64,000 nucleotides of DNA from Croceitalea sp947503285 (GTDB taxonomy: Bacteria; Bacteroidota; Bacteroidia; Flavobacteriales; Flavobacteriaceae): the NCBI RefSeq assembly GCF_036985505.1, contig NZ_BTGQ01000002.1, forward strand, positions 124,001-188,000, written 5' to 3'. The translations under genes were made by a program, and so were the position numbers. Of the stretch, positions 36,258 to 43,620 are shown piece after piece. The first letter of the stretch is position 1. Each line of letters opens with the position of its first letter. The notes under the pieces were generated by a model that was given only the letters and a program-made list of their open reading frames with translations, searched no databases and had not been told where the DNA came from.

Positions 36258-36917
36258 ATGAATACAAAACTAGTGGCACCGTCCCTTTTGGCATCAGATT
36301 TTGCCAATTTACAGCGTGATATTGAAATGGTCAACAACAGTGAAGCCGATTGGTTTCATCTTGATGTTATGGATGGCCTTTTCGTGCCTAACATTTCATT
36401 TGGAATGCCCGTGGTAAAATCCATTCAAGAACATGCAACAAAACCTTTGGACGTTCATCTAATGATCGTTGACCCTGACCGTTATATAAACACTTTTGCT
36501 GAACTCGGAGCTGCCACCCTCACGGTTCACTATGAAGCTTGCACCCATTTACACCGCACATTACAAGCCATTAAAGCAGAAGGAATGAAAGCTGGTGTGG
36601 CTTTGAATCCGCACACATCGGTTGATTTATTGGAAAACACCATTCAAGATATTGACCTAGTCTGTATCATGAGCGTAAATCCTGGTTTTGGCGGACAATC
36701 CTTTATTGAAAACACATATGATAAGGTCGCCAAATTAAAGAACCTGATTACGACAAAAAAAGCAACTACCTTAATTGAGATTGATGGGGGCGTCAATGCC
36801 GCTAATGCTAAAAAACTTACTAATGCAGGTGCCGACGTACTAGTAGCCGGTAGTTTTGTATTCAAAAGCGATCACCCCACACAGACCATTGAAAATTTGA
36901 AGCAAATCATCAATTAA
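36258..36917 (+). CDS. rpe: Ribulose-phosphate 3-epimerase
   Basis: Rpe interconverts ribulose-5-phosphate and xylulose-5-phosphate in the pentose phosphate pathway. The 219-residue TIM-barrel product has the metal/catalytic motifs FHLDVMDGLFVPNISFG, LDVHLMI, MSVNPGFGGQSF and EIDGGVNAAN, with the phosphate-binding end VAGSFVF. ATG at 36258 gives the family N terminus MNTKLVAPSLLASDFANL; the frame extends to 36183 but that part overlaps the sigma factor terminator and the promoter. The stop overlaps the next start as TAATG, so rpe and the following reductase gene are coupled. Secure. Confidence 0.96.
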   Translation: MNTKLVAPSLLASDFANLQRDIEMVNNSEADWFHLDVMDGLFVPNISFGMPVVKSIQEHATKPLDVHLMIVDPDRYINTFAELGAATLTVHYEACTHLHRTLQAIKAEGMKAGVALNPHTSVDLLENTIQDIDLVCIMSVNPGFGGQSFIENTYDKVAKLKNLITTKKATTLIEIDGGVNAANAKKLTNAGADVLVAGSFVFKSDHPTQTIENLKQIIN

Positions 36918-37888
36918 TGCAGAAATTGGATGTTGTTATTATTGGTGGAGGCCCAATCGGCATCGCCTGTGGATTGGAAGCACAAAAGAAAGGCCTCTCT
37001 TATCTTATTATTGAAAAAGGCCCGATTGTCAATTCCCTTTTCAATTACCCTGCAAACATGCAGTTTTTTTCATCCTCAGAAAAACTGGAGATTGATGACA
37101 TTCCATTTATAAGTAAAGAAGCGAAACCCAAACGCAACGAAGCCCTTGAATATTATCGTAGGATAGTTACCTCAAACAATCTTAAGGTCCATCTTTTCGA
37201 AAAAGTCAGTAGCGTAAAAAAAATTGACAATAGTTTCACAATCGCAACCGACAAATCAAATTACCAAACGTCAAATGTGATTGTTGCGACCGGATTCTAT
37301 GACATTCCGAATAAAATAGGTTGTCTAGGTGAAGAGCTACCCAAAGTTTCCCATTATTACAAAGATCCCCATTTTTATGCCAGTCAAAAACTTGCAGTAG
37401 TGGGCGCCAGTAACTCGGCCATAGATGCCGCACTTGAATGCTATCGAAAGGGGTCAGCCGTTACTTTGATCATACGAGGGCCAGAAGTTGGTCAACGTGT
37501 TAAGTATTGGGTAAGACCCGATATCATCAATCGCATCAAAGAAGGCAGTATCAAAGCCTATTATAATTCAACGGTAAAGGAAATCACTAAAACCGATATC
37601 ATTATCAATACGCCCGAAGGTGAACGAGTACTTAAAAATGACTTCGTTTTAGCACTTACGGGGTATATGCCCGATTTCGCATTTCTTGAAAAACTAGGTA
37701 TCGCGCTTTCGAAGGATGAAAAACTATTACCTACCTATAACCCTGAAACGATGGAGTCAAATATAAAAGGACTTTACCTAGCTGGCGTAATATGTGGCGG
37801 AATGGAAACGCATAAATGGTTTATTGAAAACTCAAGGATACATGCACCCATGATCATCAATGCTATTCTTCAAAACAACATCAAATAA
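36917..37888 (+). CDS. ypdA: YpdA family FAD/NADPH-dependent (bacillithiol disulfide) reductase
   Basis: The 323-residue flavoprotein has the N-terminal FAD Rossmann motif VVIIGGGPIGIACGLEA and a second dinucleotide motif AVVGASNSAIDAALEC (about 160), with ATGFYDIPN and FVLALTGYMPD. It matches YpdA, which in Bacillus/Staphylococcus recycles bacillithiol disulfide with NADPH; the cysteine used by YpdA sits close to the start of the FAD motif in that family (here the CGLEA Cys). It shares one base with the rpe stop (TAATG), linking NADPH-generating pentose metabolism with an NADPH user. Bacillithiol use is expected in Flavobacteria but no synthesis gene is in the window. Confidence 0.85.
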   Translation: MQKLDVVIIGGGPIGIACGLEAQKKGLSYLIIEKGPIVNSLFNYPANMQFFSSSEKLEIDDIPFISKEAKPKRNEALEYYRRIVTSNNLKVHLFEKVSSVKKIDNSFTIATDKSNYQTSNVIVATGFYDIPNKIGCLGEELPKVSHYYKDPHFYASQKLAVVGASNSAIDAALECYRKGSAVTLIIRGPEVGQRVKYWVRPDIINRIKEGSIKAYYNSTVKEITKTDIIINTPEGERVLKNDFVLALTGYMPDFAFLEKLGIALSKDEKLLPTYNPETMESNIKGLYLAGVICGGMETHKWFIENSRIHAPMIINAILQNNIK

Positions 37889-37964
37889 TCAGTATATTCA
37901 GGTAATCTGACAACTTTTTATGGCAAAGGCGACCAAATAGGCAAACAATTCAATACCTTGGGAT

Positions 37965-38489
37965 ATGTTTAAAATTCGCTTGGCATTTGTTTCCTCCATT
38001 TTATTTTTCAGCCTTTGCACCCATGCACAAGAAGGCTGGATGGTCGGTTTGGGCCCAATAACCGCTCCTGCCCCTTCTTTGCTAGGTGGTAATGTCAGGG
38101 CTTACCTGGGTACAAGTCCTACGTTTTGTTTTGGCCCCGAAGTTTCTATTTTTCCGTATCAAAGTACTACTGAAGAAAGTGAGACAAGTCTTTACGAGCT
38201 CAATTTCAACGCGCATTATGTATTTGAATTGGCGCATCGATTCGGAGTGTACCCCTTAAGTGGGTTCAACTATACCAACGAAAAAGAACGACTACTACTA
38301 GATACCGAAGAGATTGAAGAAGAAGATGCGCTTGGGATAAACTATGGTATTGGTGCGCATTACAGTATCAACCGGGTCTTATTATTCGCTGAATTTAAAG
38401 GGGTGGTAAGTCAACTCAGTGATGAATTCTTCACAGTAGGTGCTATAGTATTGCTATCAAAACCACAAAAGAAACCTCATCAAGAATAA
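37965..38489 (+). CDS. Outer membrane beta-barrel protein
   Basis: The 174-residue product has a signal peptide (MFKIRLAFVSSILFFSLCTHAQ) and a short barrel with alternating hydrophobic strands (VRAYLGTSPTFCFGPEVSIF, FNAHYVFELAHRFGVYPLSGFNY, NYGIGAHYSINRVLLFAEFKG), ending VGAIVLLSKPQKK. This is the small OmpW/OprF-like barrel pattern frequent in Bacteroidetes. It stands alone, converging with another barrel gene 50 bases away. No ligand or function can be suggested. Confidence 0.75.
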   Translation: MFKIRLAFVSSILFFSLCTHAQEGWMVGLGPITAPAPSLLGGNVRAYLGTSPTFCFGPEVSIFPYQSTTEESETSLYELNFNAHYVFELAHRFGVYPLSGFNYTNEKERLLLDTEEIEEEDALGINYGIGAHYSINRVLLFAEFKGVVSQLSDEFFTVGAIVLLSKPQKKPHQE

Positions 38490-38538
38490 CTAAAGGGGTT
38501 TTAAGTCGATTGTAACCATACGATAGCATTTCTTATTG

Positions 38539-39102
38539 TTACAACGAGAATAGCCATTGCAATGACGCACTGGCAATAAAACCTTGCTCAACCTCATCAC
38601 CATTTACGATCACATTAATCTCGCGACCAAAACCCAACGTCAATCCGATTTGTGACTTTGTGTTTTTTATCGGCAAAAAATAGCCCCCTTCCAACCATGG
38701 CTGAACCACTAAAGTATAAGTGCTTCCTGAAATAAAAGCATCTCCTCCAACGGTATCGGTCCAATCAATACTCAAACTCCAAACATCAAGGTTCAGACCG
38801 GCTATAAATTTTCCTTTACCCGCAGGATAATGTTTTCGATACCCAACGGTGCCCCCATAACCGGTTCCCTCTTCGGTATCGTTAAAATCACTAAAATCTT
38901 GCCGATCTACAATATTGAGTCCCGCCCTAAAAAGCAATGAAGTGTTTTCGTTAAGGTATTTTTCCAAATTTAGTGTAGGTATAAGGCCTGCTGGGTAAAC
39001 CTGTATTGAAAGCCCTAAATCAGTTCTGTTATCGCTATCATTTTGTGCAAAAACCCCAATAAAACTTAAGGCTGTAATCAAAAATGCCAATTTGATTTTC
39101 AT
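38539..39102 (-). CDS. Outer membrane beta-barrel protein
   Basis: The product of about 187 residues has a signal peptide (MKIKLAFLITALSFIGVFAQ) and barrel strands (LGLSIQVYPAGLIPTLNLEKY, TSLLFRAGLNIV, YGGTVGYRKHYP, FIAGLNLDVWSL, QIGLTLGFGREIN) ending with the aromatic-rich ASLQWLFSL typical of outer membrane insertion signals. I chose ATG at 39102, which begins the signal peptide; an upstream ATG at 39147 adds a non-signal segment. It converges with the barrel gene at 37965. Probably an 8-strand barrel; function unknown. Confidence 0.75.
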   Translation of the reverse strand: MKIKLAFLITALSFIGVFAQNDSDNRTDLGLSIQVYPAGLIPTLNLEKYLNENTSLLFRAGLNIVDRQDFSDFNDTEEGTGYGGTVGYRKHYPAGKGKFIAGLNLDVWSLSIDWTDTVGGDAFISGSTYTLVVQPWLEGGYFLPIKNTKSQIGLTLGFGREINVIVNGDEVEQGFIASASLQWLFSL

Positions 39103-39257
39103 ACTGGACCAATTTTTATGTCTTAAAAAAGTAATGTGGCACACCAAGCACCTAGGTAAAGGTATTCAAATGGTGTTAACCCAGAAAGTCTTTCTTTTGA
39201 TTCCATTTTAAAAACCCTGCTCTCAATCGAACATTTACAGTACTTGAAATAGGTAAA

Positions 39258-40049
39258 TCAATAGATTGAGGATGCTTTCCCTAATTTTTCTATTCGGTCA
39301 ACATCAATTTTTAGTACTTTCCAATCGCCCAGTTCACTCAGCTCGCCTAACAACTTTGCCGGTTGCCCAATAAAGGGCAGTATGTCTTGATGAATGGGTT
39401 CCCCCTTCAAATTAGTCAGCAAAAAATAGTCATCCGTTTCCTGTTCATTGGTGGCAACCAGTACCGGGGGTATACCCCCTGAAATACAGAGCGCCGCACA
39501 ACTTCTGTGGATTTTTCCAAACCCGGGTTTCATCACCCCGAAATAACACTTGGGATCTACGATTTCACCCTCAAGTTCAATTTGACCAATTGACGAAGGT
39601 TTTTTGATTTCGTTCCTGTTTACTGAACCCGACAAGGTAATCTTTTGACTATCGTCGATTTCAAGAAGCGTTTGCCCATTATAATAAATCAATTGGCCTT
39701 CAATGGTCAATGCCTTATTGACCAGGCTTCCGTTTTCACTTTTTATCGCATTCAGATACTGATTGGGACCAAACTTGCCAAATCCTAAAAGCAGTATATC
39801 CTTATAAATATCGTCTGCCAATTGAACGCGCAACATAGGATAGGGCGTTTCATGATAAATGCCCGAGACCTTGGTAGGCTCATTAAAATCAAACGAACTG
39901 TTTACCGCTGTTTCTTGAAAGAAGGAAAACAAAAATCCAACTACCACTAACGTAATAAGTGAATACAGCACAAAACGCTTTAACGTGGTCTTGGTTTCGG
40001 TACCCACCTCATCTACATATCCAATATAAAATTCATCATTCTTTTTCAT
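39258..40049 (-). CDS. Membrane-anchored protein with Cys/His motif, last gene of the Rieske operon
   Basis: The 263-residue product has one N-terminal membrane helix (about 25-45) and a periplasmic part. Residues 58-145 look like an OB-type beta domain. Then comes a striking segment: GEIVDPKCYFGVMKPG, then HRSCAALCISGGIPPVL, with C168, H181, C184 and C188 in a C-x12-H-x2-C-x3-C layout that could bind a metal or haem-like cofactor. I do not recognise a named family, though I have an impression that this segment recurs in other bacteria. It starts 3 bases after the ferric-reductase/Rieske gene, so it belongs to the same operon. Role unknown, likely redox or assembly. Confidence 0.75.
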   Translation of the reverse strand: MKKNDEFYIGYVDEVGTETKTTLKRFVLYSLITLVVVGFLFSFFQETAVNSSFDFNEPTKVSGIYHETPYPMLRVQLADDIYKDILLLGFGKFGPNQYLNAIKSENGSLVNKALTIEGQLIYYNGQTLLEIDDSQKITLSGSVNRNEIKKPSSIGQIELEGEIVDPKCYFGVMKPGFGKIHRSCAALCISGGIPPVLVATNEQETDDYFLLTNLKGEPIHQDILPFIGQPAKLLGELSELGDWKVLKIDVDRIEKLGKASSIY

Positions 40050-40052
40050 GGT

Positions 40053-41084
40053 CTAACAGGATATAGGGGTTACTTCAGTGCCTTCTTCATAAGCATTGGG
40101 GTTCACATAAACGAAACCATTGACTACCTTAAGTTGGTAGGTTTTCACTTTCTCCGTAAAAGGCGGGGGTGATTGCCCATTATGCGGCAAGTACTGATAT
40201 CCATGCCACGGACAGGTGATACAGCCATCCACTATCTTACCCTCTCCCAAAGGCCCACCTTGGTGCTTACAAACATTATGAATCGCCGATAATTTACCTT
40301 CATTCTTAAAAACAGCGATGCGTTCTCCTTCTACCGTAAAAATCTTTGCCCTGCTTTCTTCGATTTCACCAGTAGTACAGACTTCTAACCAACCATCACC
40401 ATCCTTAGAAGGTTTGAAGCCATCTATTTTCCCTTCCTTAAATGCCGCCGTTAAATGAAGACCGGTAATGAGTACAAACCCCAAACACAAAACACCAATT
40501 GCGAAAGGCGAGGTTTCTTGTTGAAAAGCACCCAAAAAAACGTGTAACACAATAAGGGCATAGGCTAAGTATACTAGCATGTGAAGTCTTTTCCATGTTT
40601 TTGGGGATAGGTTTTTCAAAAAGAAATCGTGACTGGTAGAAGCCATTGCAAATAGAATCAACAACGCCAAAAAGCCTAATACTTGAAAAGGAAAATTGGT
40701 CAAGGACCCATAATCCATATTGGAAGTAAAAATAGATTCAATCGGGTTTTTACTCCCAAGGGTATGAAAATTAATAGTGGAGAAAACGCCATGAATCAAA
40801 GCGGCCAAAAACATGCTGACGCCTAAATGCCTGCGGTTATACAAAATGGGCAAATACTTGGTATTTAGCCTCGTCAATGGACCTATTACCAAAATAATAT
40901 GCAGCAGAATAATGGCCAATGTACCAAAGGCCCTGATAATAATCGTTTCGGCGGTCATCTCAGCATTGGTGACCAAACTCAACACAAAAAACACGATTAG
41001 GTATAACACCATGCCCAGGGCAATCAACTTATCGTAGTTCTTTTTATGCTTATTCCACAATACCAGTTTATAATCGAGTCCCAT
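40053..41084 (-). CDS. Ferric-reductase-like haem b membrane domain fused to a Rieske domain
   Basis: The 343-residue product has about six membrane helices (20-215) of the ferric-reductase/cytochrome-b type, with possible haem ligands H62, H86, H98, H168 and H181, followed by a C-terminal Rieske 2Fe-2S domain. The cluster motif is complete: C272-x-H274 in NVCKHQGGPLGEG and C291-x2-H294 in CPWHGYQY. There is no NADPH- or FAD-binding reductase domain, so the Rieske centre replaces the usual electron entry. It overlaps the 120-residue gene by one base. Inferred role: pass electrons between a soluble Rieske partner and the membrane or periplasm. Confidence 0.85.
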   Translation of the reverse strand: MGLDYKLVLWNKHKKNYDKLIALGMVLYLIVFFVLSLVTNAEMTAETIIIRAFGTLAIILLHIILVIGPLTRLNTKYLPILYNRRHLGVSMFLAALIHGVFSTINFHTLGSKNPIESIFTSNMDYGSLTNFPFQVLGFLALLILFAMASTSHDFFLKNLSPKTWKRLHMLVYLAYALIVLHVFLGAFQQETSPFAIGVLCLGFVLITGLHLTAAFKEGKIDGFKPSKDGDGWLEVCTTGEIEESRAKIFTVEGERIAVFKNEGKLSAIHNVCKHQGGPLGEGKIVDGCITCPWHGYQYLPHNGQSPPPFTEKVKTYQLKVVNGFVYVNPNAYEEGTEVTPISC

Positions 41085-41446
41085 TAAAAAGTAGTTGTAT
41101 AGATGTTTTCATTCTTTATTTTGTCCACTATCGCAATTCCAGAGGCAGCTTCAGATACCTGGAATTTATAGGATCCCTTGCCTTGTAGTTGGCCCATTAC
41201 CTTACCCAATTTTCCGGTAGCATCGATTTCATACAATACGGATGAGGAGTTTGGTAGTGGCTTACTTAATGTAATCAATACTGTTCTGTCTTTGGCCAAC
41301 TCCACCTTAAACTGTTCCGCAATTTCAGTTGCTTCGATATTAGCCATGAAATCAAGGTCTTTTATGGCAAAGAACAGTAAAATTGGAACCGCCACTGCCA
41401 TTAGCAACCAAACTAACTTGTGTGCTTTTCGTTGCGTCGCTATCAT
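41084..41446 (-). CDS. Small membrane-anchored protein of the Rieske operon
   Basis: The 120-residue product has an N-terminal basic patch and one membrane helix (MIATQRKAHKLVWLLMAVAVPILLF region, about 11-28), then a soluble beta-rich domain of about 85 residues (VELAKDRTVLITLSKPLPNSS, LYEIDATGKLGKVMGQLQGKG, GIAIVDKIKNENIYTT). I do not recognise a family. It overlaps the previous gene (70 residues) by four bases and the next by one, the tight packing of a single complex. It is probably a small structural subunit facing the periplasm. Confidence 0.75.
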   Translation of the reverse strand: MIATQRKAHKLVWLLMAVAVPILLFFAIKDLDFMANIEATEIAEQFKVELAKDRTVLITLSKPLPNSSSVLYEIDATGKLGKVMGQLQGKGSYKFQVSEAASGIAIVDKIKNENIYTTTF

Positions 41447-41655
41447 ATCTTATTTGATTGAAAAAGTTTACCTATCAGAAAAGGCCAAGTGGCGATGGTA
41501 CCTGGCAGTAATAAGAGTCGTACCACTTTTTTACTTTCTTTCATTAAGGGGTCAATTTTAGTGGCCCCCACAAATAGAAAGTACAACCCGAACAAAAGCC
41601 CAAGTCCAAAATACGACCCCAGGGCAATTATAAATATATTGATTACTGTTTCCAT
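41443..41655 (-). CDS. Two-helix membrane protein of the Rieske operon
   Basis: The 70-residue product has two hydrophobic helices: about 5-28 (FIIALGSYFGLGLLFGLYFLF) and about 47-63 (LLLPGTIATWPFLIGKLF), joined by a charged segment (DPLMKESKKVV). I do not recognise it. It overlaps the ThDP/Rieske gene stop by one base and the 120-residue gene by four, so it is almost certainly translated from the same message. The position between soluble enzyme genes and a haem b subunit suggests a small accessory subunit of a membrane complex. Function unknown. Confidence 0.75.
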   Translation of the reverse strand: METVINIFIIALGSYFGLGLLFGLYFLFVGATKIDPLMKESKKVVRLLLLPGTIATWPFLIGKLFQSNKI

Positions 41656-43610
41656 TATATAAGATTTACATCTGTCATAATCTCTAATACCGCTGGGCCA
41701 TCTTGAGCGAACATATTTCTCATTCCCTCTTCTAGAGCAGCTTCGCTTTCAACGCGTTTGCCCCATGCCCCGCATGATATGGCAAATTCGGCAAAGTTTG
41801 GATTGGATAGCGAAGTTTTCCAAACATCAAACTCACCAGCACGTTGTTCTTTAGAGATTTTACCTAGCTCATGATTATTCAAAACAATCAACTTAACCGG
41901 CATTCGATACTTTACCAAGGTTGTGATTTCGGCCAAATACTGGCACAATCCGCCATCACCGGCCACGGCAACCACGGGTCTTGAATCGCCAACGGCAGTC
42001 CATGCCCCGATTGCGGCGGGTAACGCAAAGCCAATTGACCCTAGATAGCCTGACATTAGAAAGTCTTGATCGGTCGGCTCAAAATACCGTCCAAAAGAAT
42101 AGGCATTATTCCCAACATCAACGCACATCACTGCATCTTTAGGCGTCAATGAGTTCATGGTTTCGAAAACGGCTATGGAACTAACCCCTTTATCGGAAGT
42201 TTCTAAAAGGCGCTTTGCTTTTTCTTCTTTCCAGATTTTCCATCTTTCCGCAATTTCTTGGGTTTGATCTTCGGTGTTTATTTTTCCTTTAAGTTCATTT
42301 TCAAAAATACCCAAGGTTCTTGAAATCTCTCCCCAAACGGCCACTTCCACCTTATGGAATTTACTCAGCGCCATTGGGTCGAAATCTATCTGGACAATCG
42401 GTTTTTTAGGGGTAATACCGGTATGATTCGAAAAGGAAGCCCCAAATACGATCAAAAGGTCGGCTTCATTCATGAACCAAGAGGCAATCGGGGTACCACT
42501 TCGGCCTAAGACCCCCCCGCCTAAACGGTGATTGTCTGCTATAAGACCTTTTCCCTTAAATGTTGTCACTACCGCGGCATTCAAACTTTCTGCAAACTTG
42601 ACAACGGCTTTTTTATGCGCCCTAGCCCCATGCCCCATAATAATAACGGGGCGCTTGGCATTTTTAATACGTTCGATGGCCTCATTGACTGCTTCCTGTG
42701 GTGGCGCAATCTCCACTTGGGTGATACGCTTGTCGGGTGTTTGTGCTTTTTCATTGGGCTTGGCCGGTTTCTCTTGCACCTCATCAGGAAACGTCAAATG
42801 TGAAACATCCCTTTTTAACAAGGCGGTTTTCACGGCTAAGGACATCAATTCAGCATGTTTACTATCACTTTGAACGCGCTGATTGAACTCAGCTACAGTA
42901 CTAAACCCCCGAACCAAATCCACTTCTTGAAAATTTCCGGTACCTACGACCTGTGTCGCAACTTGACCGGTCAGTGCCAATAAGGGGGCTCGGTCTACTT
43001 TGGCATCCCACATACCGGTATACATATTGGTCGCCCCCGGACCTGCAATTGAAAAACATGCGGCGGGTTTTCCAGTTAATTTGCCGTAAGCGGAAGCAGC
43101 AAAGGCCGCAGCGCCTTCATGGCGAATTCCGTAGAAATTCAAATTCCCTTTTTCCTCTTGACGCTTCATAGCGTCCGCAAACCCGAGGTTAGAATGCCCT
43201 ACCATTCCAAATACCTTGGTTACGCCCCAGTTGACCATCGTTTCAGCCATAATATCTGAAATGGTGGTTTGATGTGCCTCTTCTTCTTCAACGCCAACAT
43301 AGACGGCATCACCTTCCTCTTTTACGGCAAAGGTATCAATGCCATCATCGAAACCACCTGGGGGCAGTCCGGTACAGGGATGAAAATCCCAACCATGCCA
43401 AGGGCATCGAAGCATTCCATTTTCTATAGATCCCTCACCCAACGGACCACCTTGATGCGGGCATCTATTATCCAAGGCAGAAAATTTTCCTTCAAAATGG
43501 GTCAGGCATATTCCCTTATGGGCGGCGGTCACTGTTTTCACCCTACCTTCTGGCAAGTCTTTTTTATGGTCCAGTACCTTATGCCAAACTATTTTTTTTG
43601 ATTCACTCAT
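41655..43610 (-). CDS. Rieske domain fused to a thiamine-diphosphate enzyme
   Basis: The 651-residue product has an N-terminal Rieske domain (cluster C50-x-H52 in NRCPHQGGPLGEG and C69-x2-H72 in CPWHGWDF) followed by a complete ThDP enzyme of the pyruvate oxidase/acetolactate synthase type. Key residues: E165 in RHEGAAAFAASAYGKLTG (ylide-forming Glu), and GDG551-553 with NN at 578-579 in the ThDP/Mg site. The central domain has GHGARAHKKAV and DFDPMALSK. The Glu argues against glyoxylate carboligase. Closest by pattern are oxidases/synthases acting on 2-oxoacids. It lies 10 bases after the FMN/Rieske gene. Substrate unknown; a cluster-linked oxidative decarboxylase is one guess. Confidence 0.88.
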   Translation of the reverse strand: MSESKKIVWHKVLDHKKDLPEGRVKTVTAAHKGICLTHFEGKFSALDNRCPHQGGPLGEGSIENGMLRCPWHGWDFHPCTGLPPGGFDDGIDTFAVKEEGDAVYVGVEEEEAHQTTISDIMAETMVNWGVTKVFGMVGHSNLGFADAMKRQEEKGNLNFYGIRHEGAAAFAASAYGKLTGKPAACFSIAGPGATNMYTGMWDAKVDRAPLLALTGQVATQVVGTGNFQEVDLVRGFSTVAEFNQRVQSDSKHAELMSLAVKTALLKRDVSHLTFPDEVQEKPAKPNEKAQTPDKRITQVEIAPPQEAVNEAIERIKNAKRPVIIMGHGARAHKKAVVKFAESLNAAVVTTFKGKGLIADNHRLGGGVLGRSGTPIASWFMNEADLLIVFGASFSNHTGITPKKPIVQIDFDPMALSKFHKVEVAVWGEISRTLGIFENELKGKINTEDQTQEIAERWKIWKEEKAKRLLETSDKGVSSIAVFETMNSLTPKDAVMCVDVGNNAYSFGRYFEPTDQDFLMSGYLGSIGFALPAAIGAWTAVGDSRPVVAVAGDGGLCQYLAEITTLVKYRMPVKLIVLNNHELGKISKEQRAGEFDVWKTSLSNPNFAEFAISCGAWGKRVESEAALEEGMRNMFAQDGPAVLEIMTDVNLI

Positions 43611-43620
43611 TTTTTGTTGT

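Noticed and set aside
41655..43610. Glyoxylate carboligase assignment suggested by the nearby glycerate kinase
   Set aside because: The ylide-activating Glu (E165) is present; glyoxylate carboligase has a Val there.
41655..43610. Sulfoacetaldehyde acetyltransferase assignment suggested by the sulfite dehydrogenase
   Set aside because: No diagnostic residue for that enzyme can be confirmed by eye and there is no phosphotransacetylase next to it; kept as a hypothesis only.
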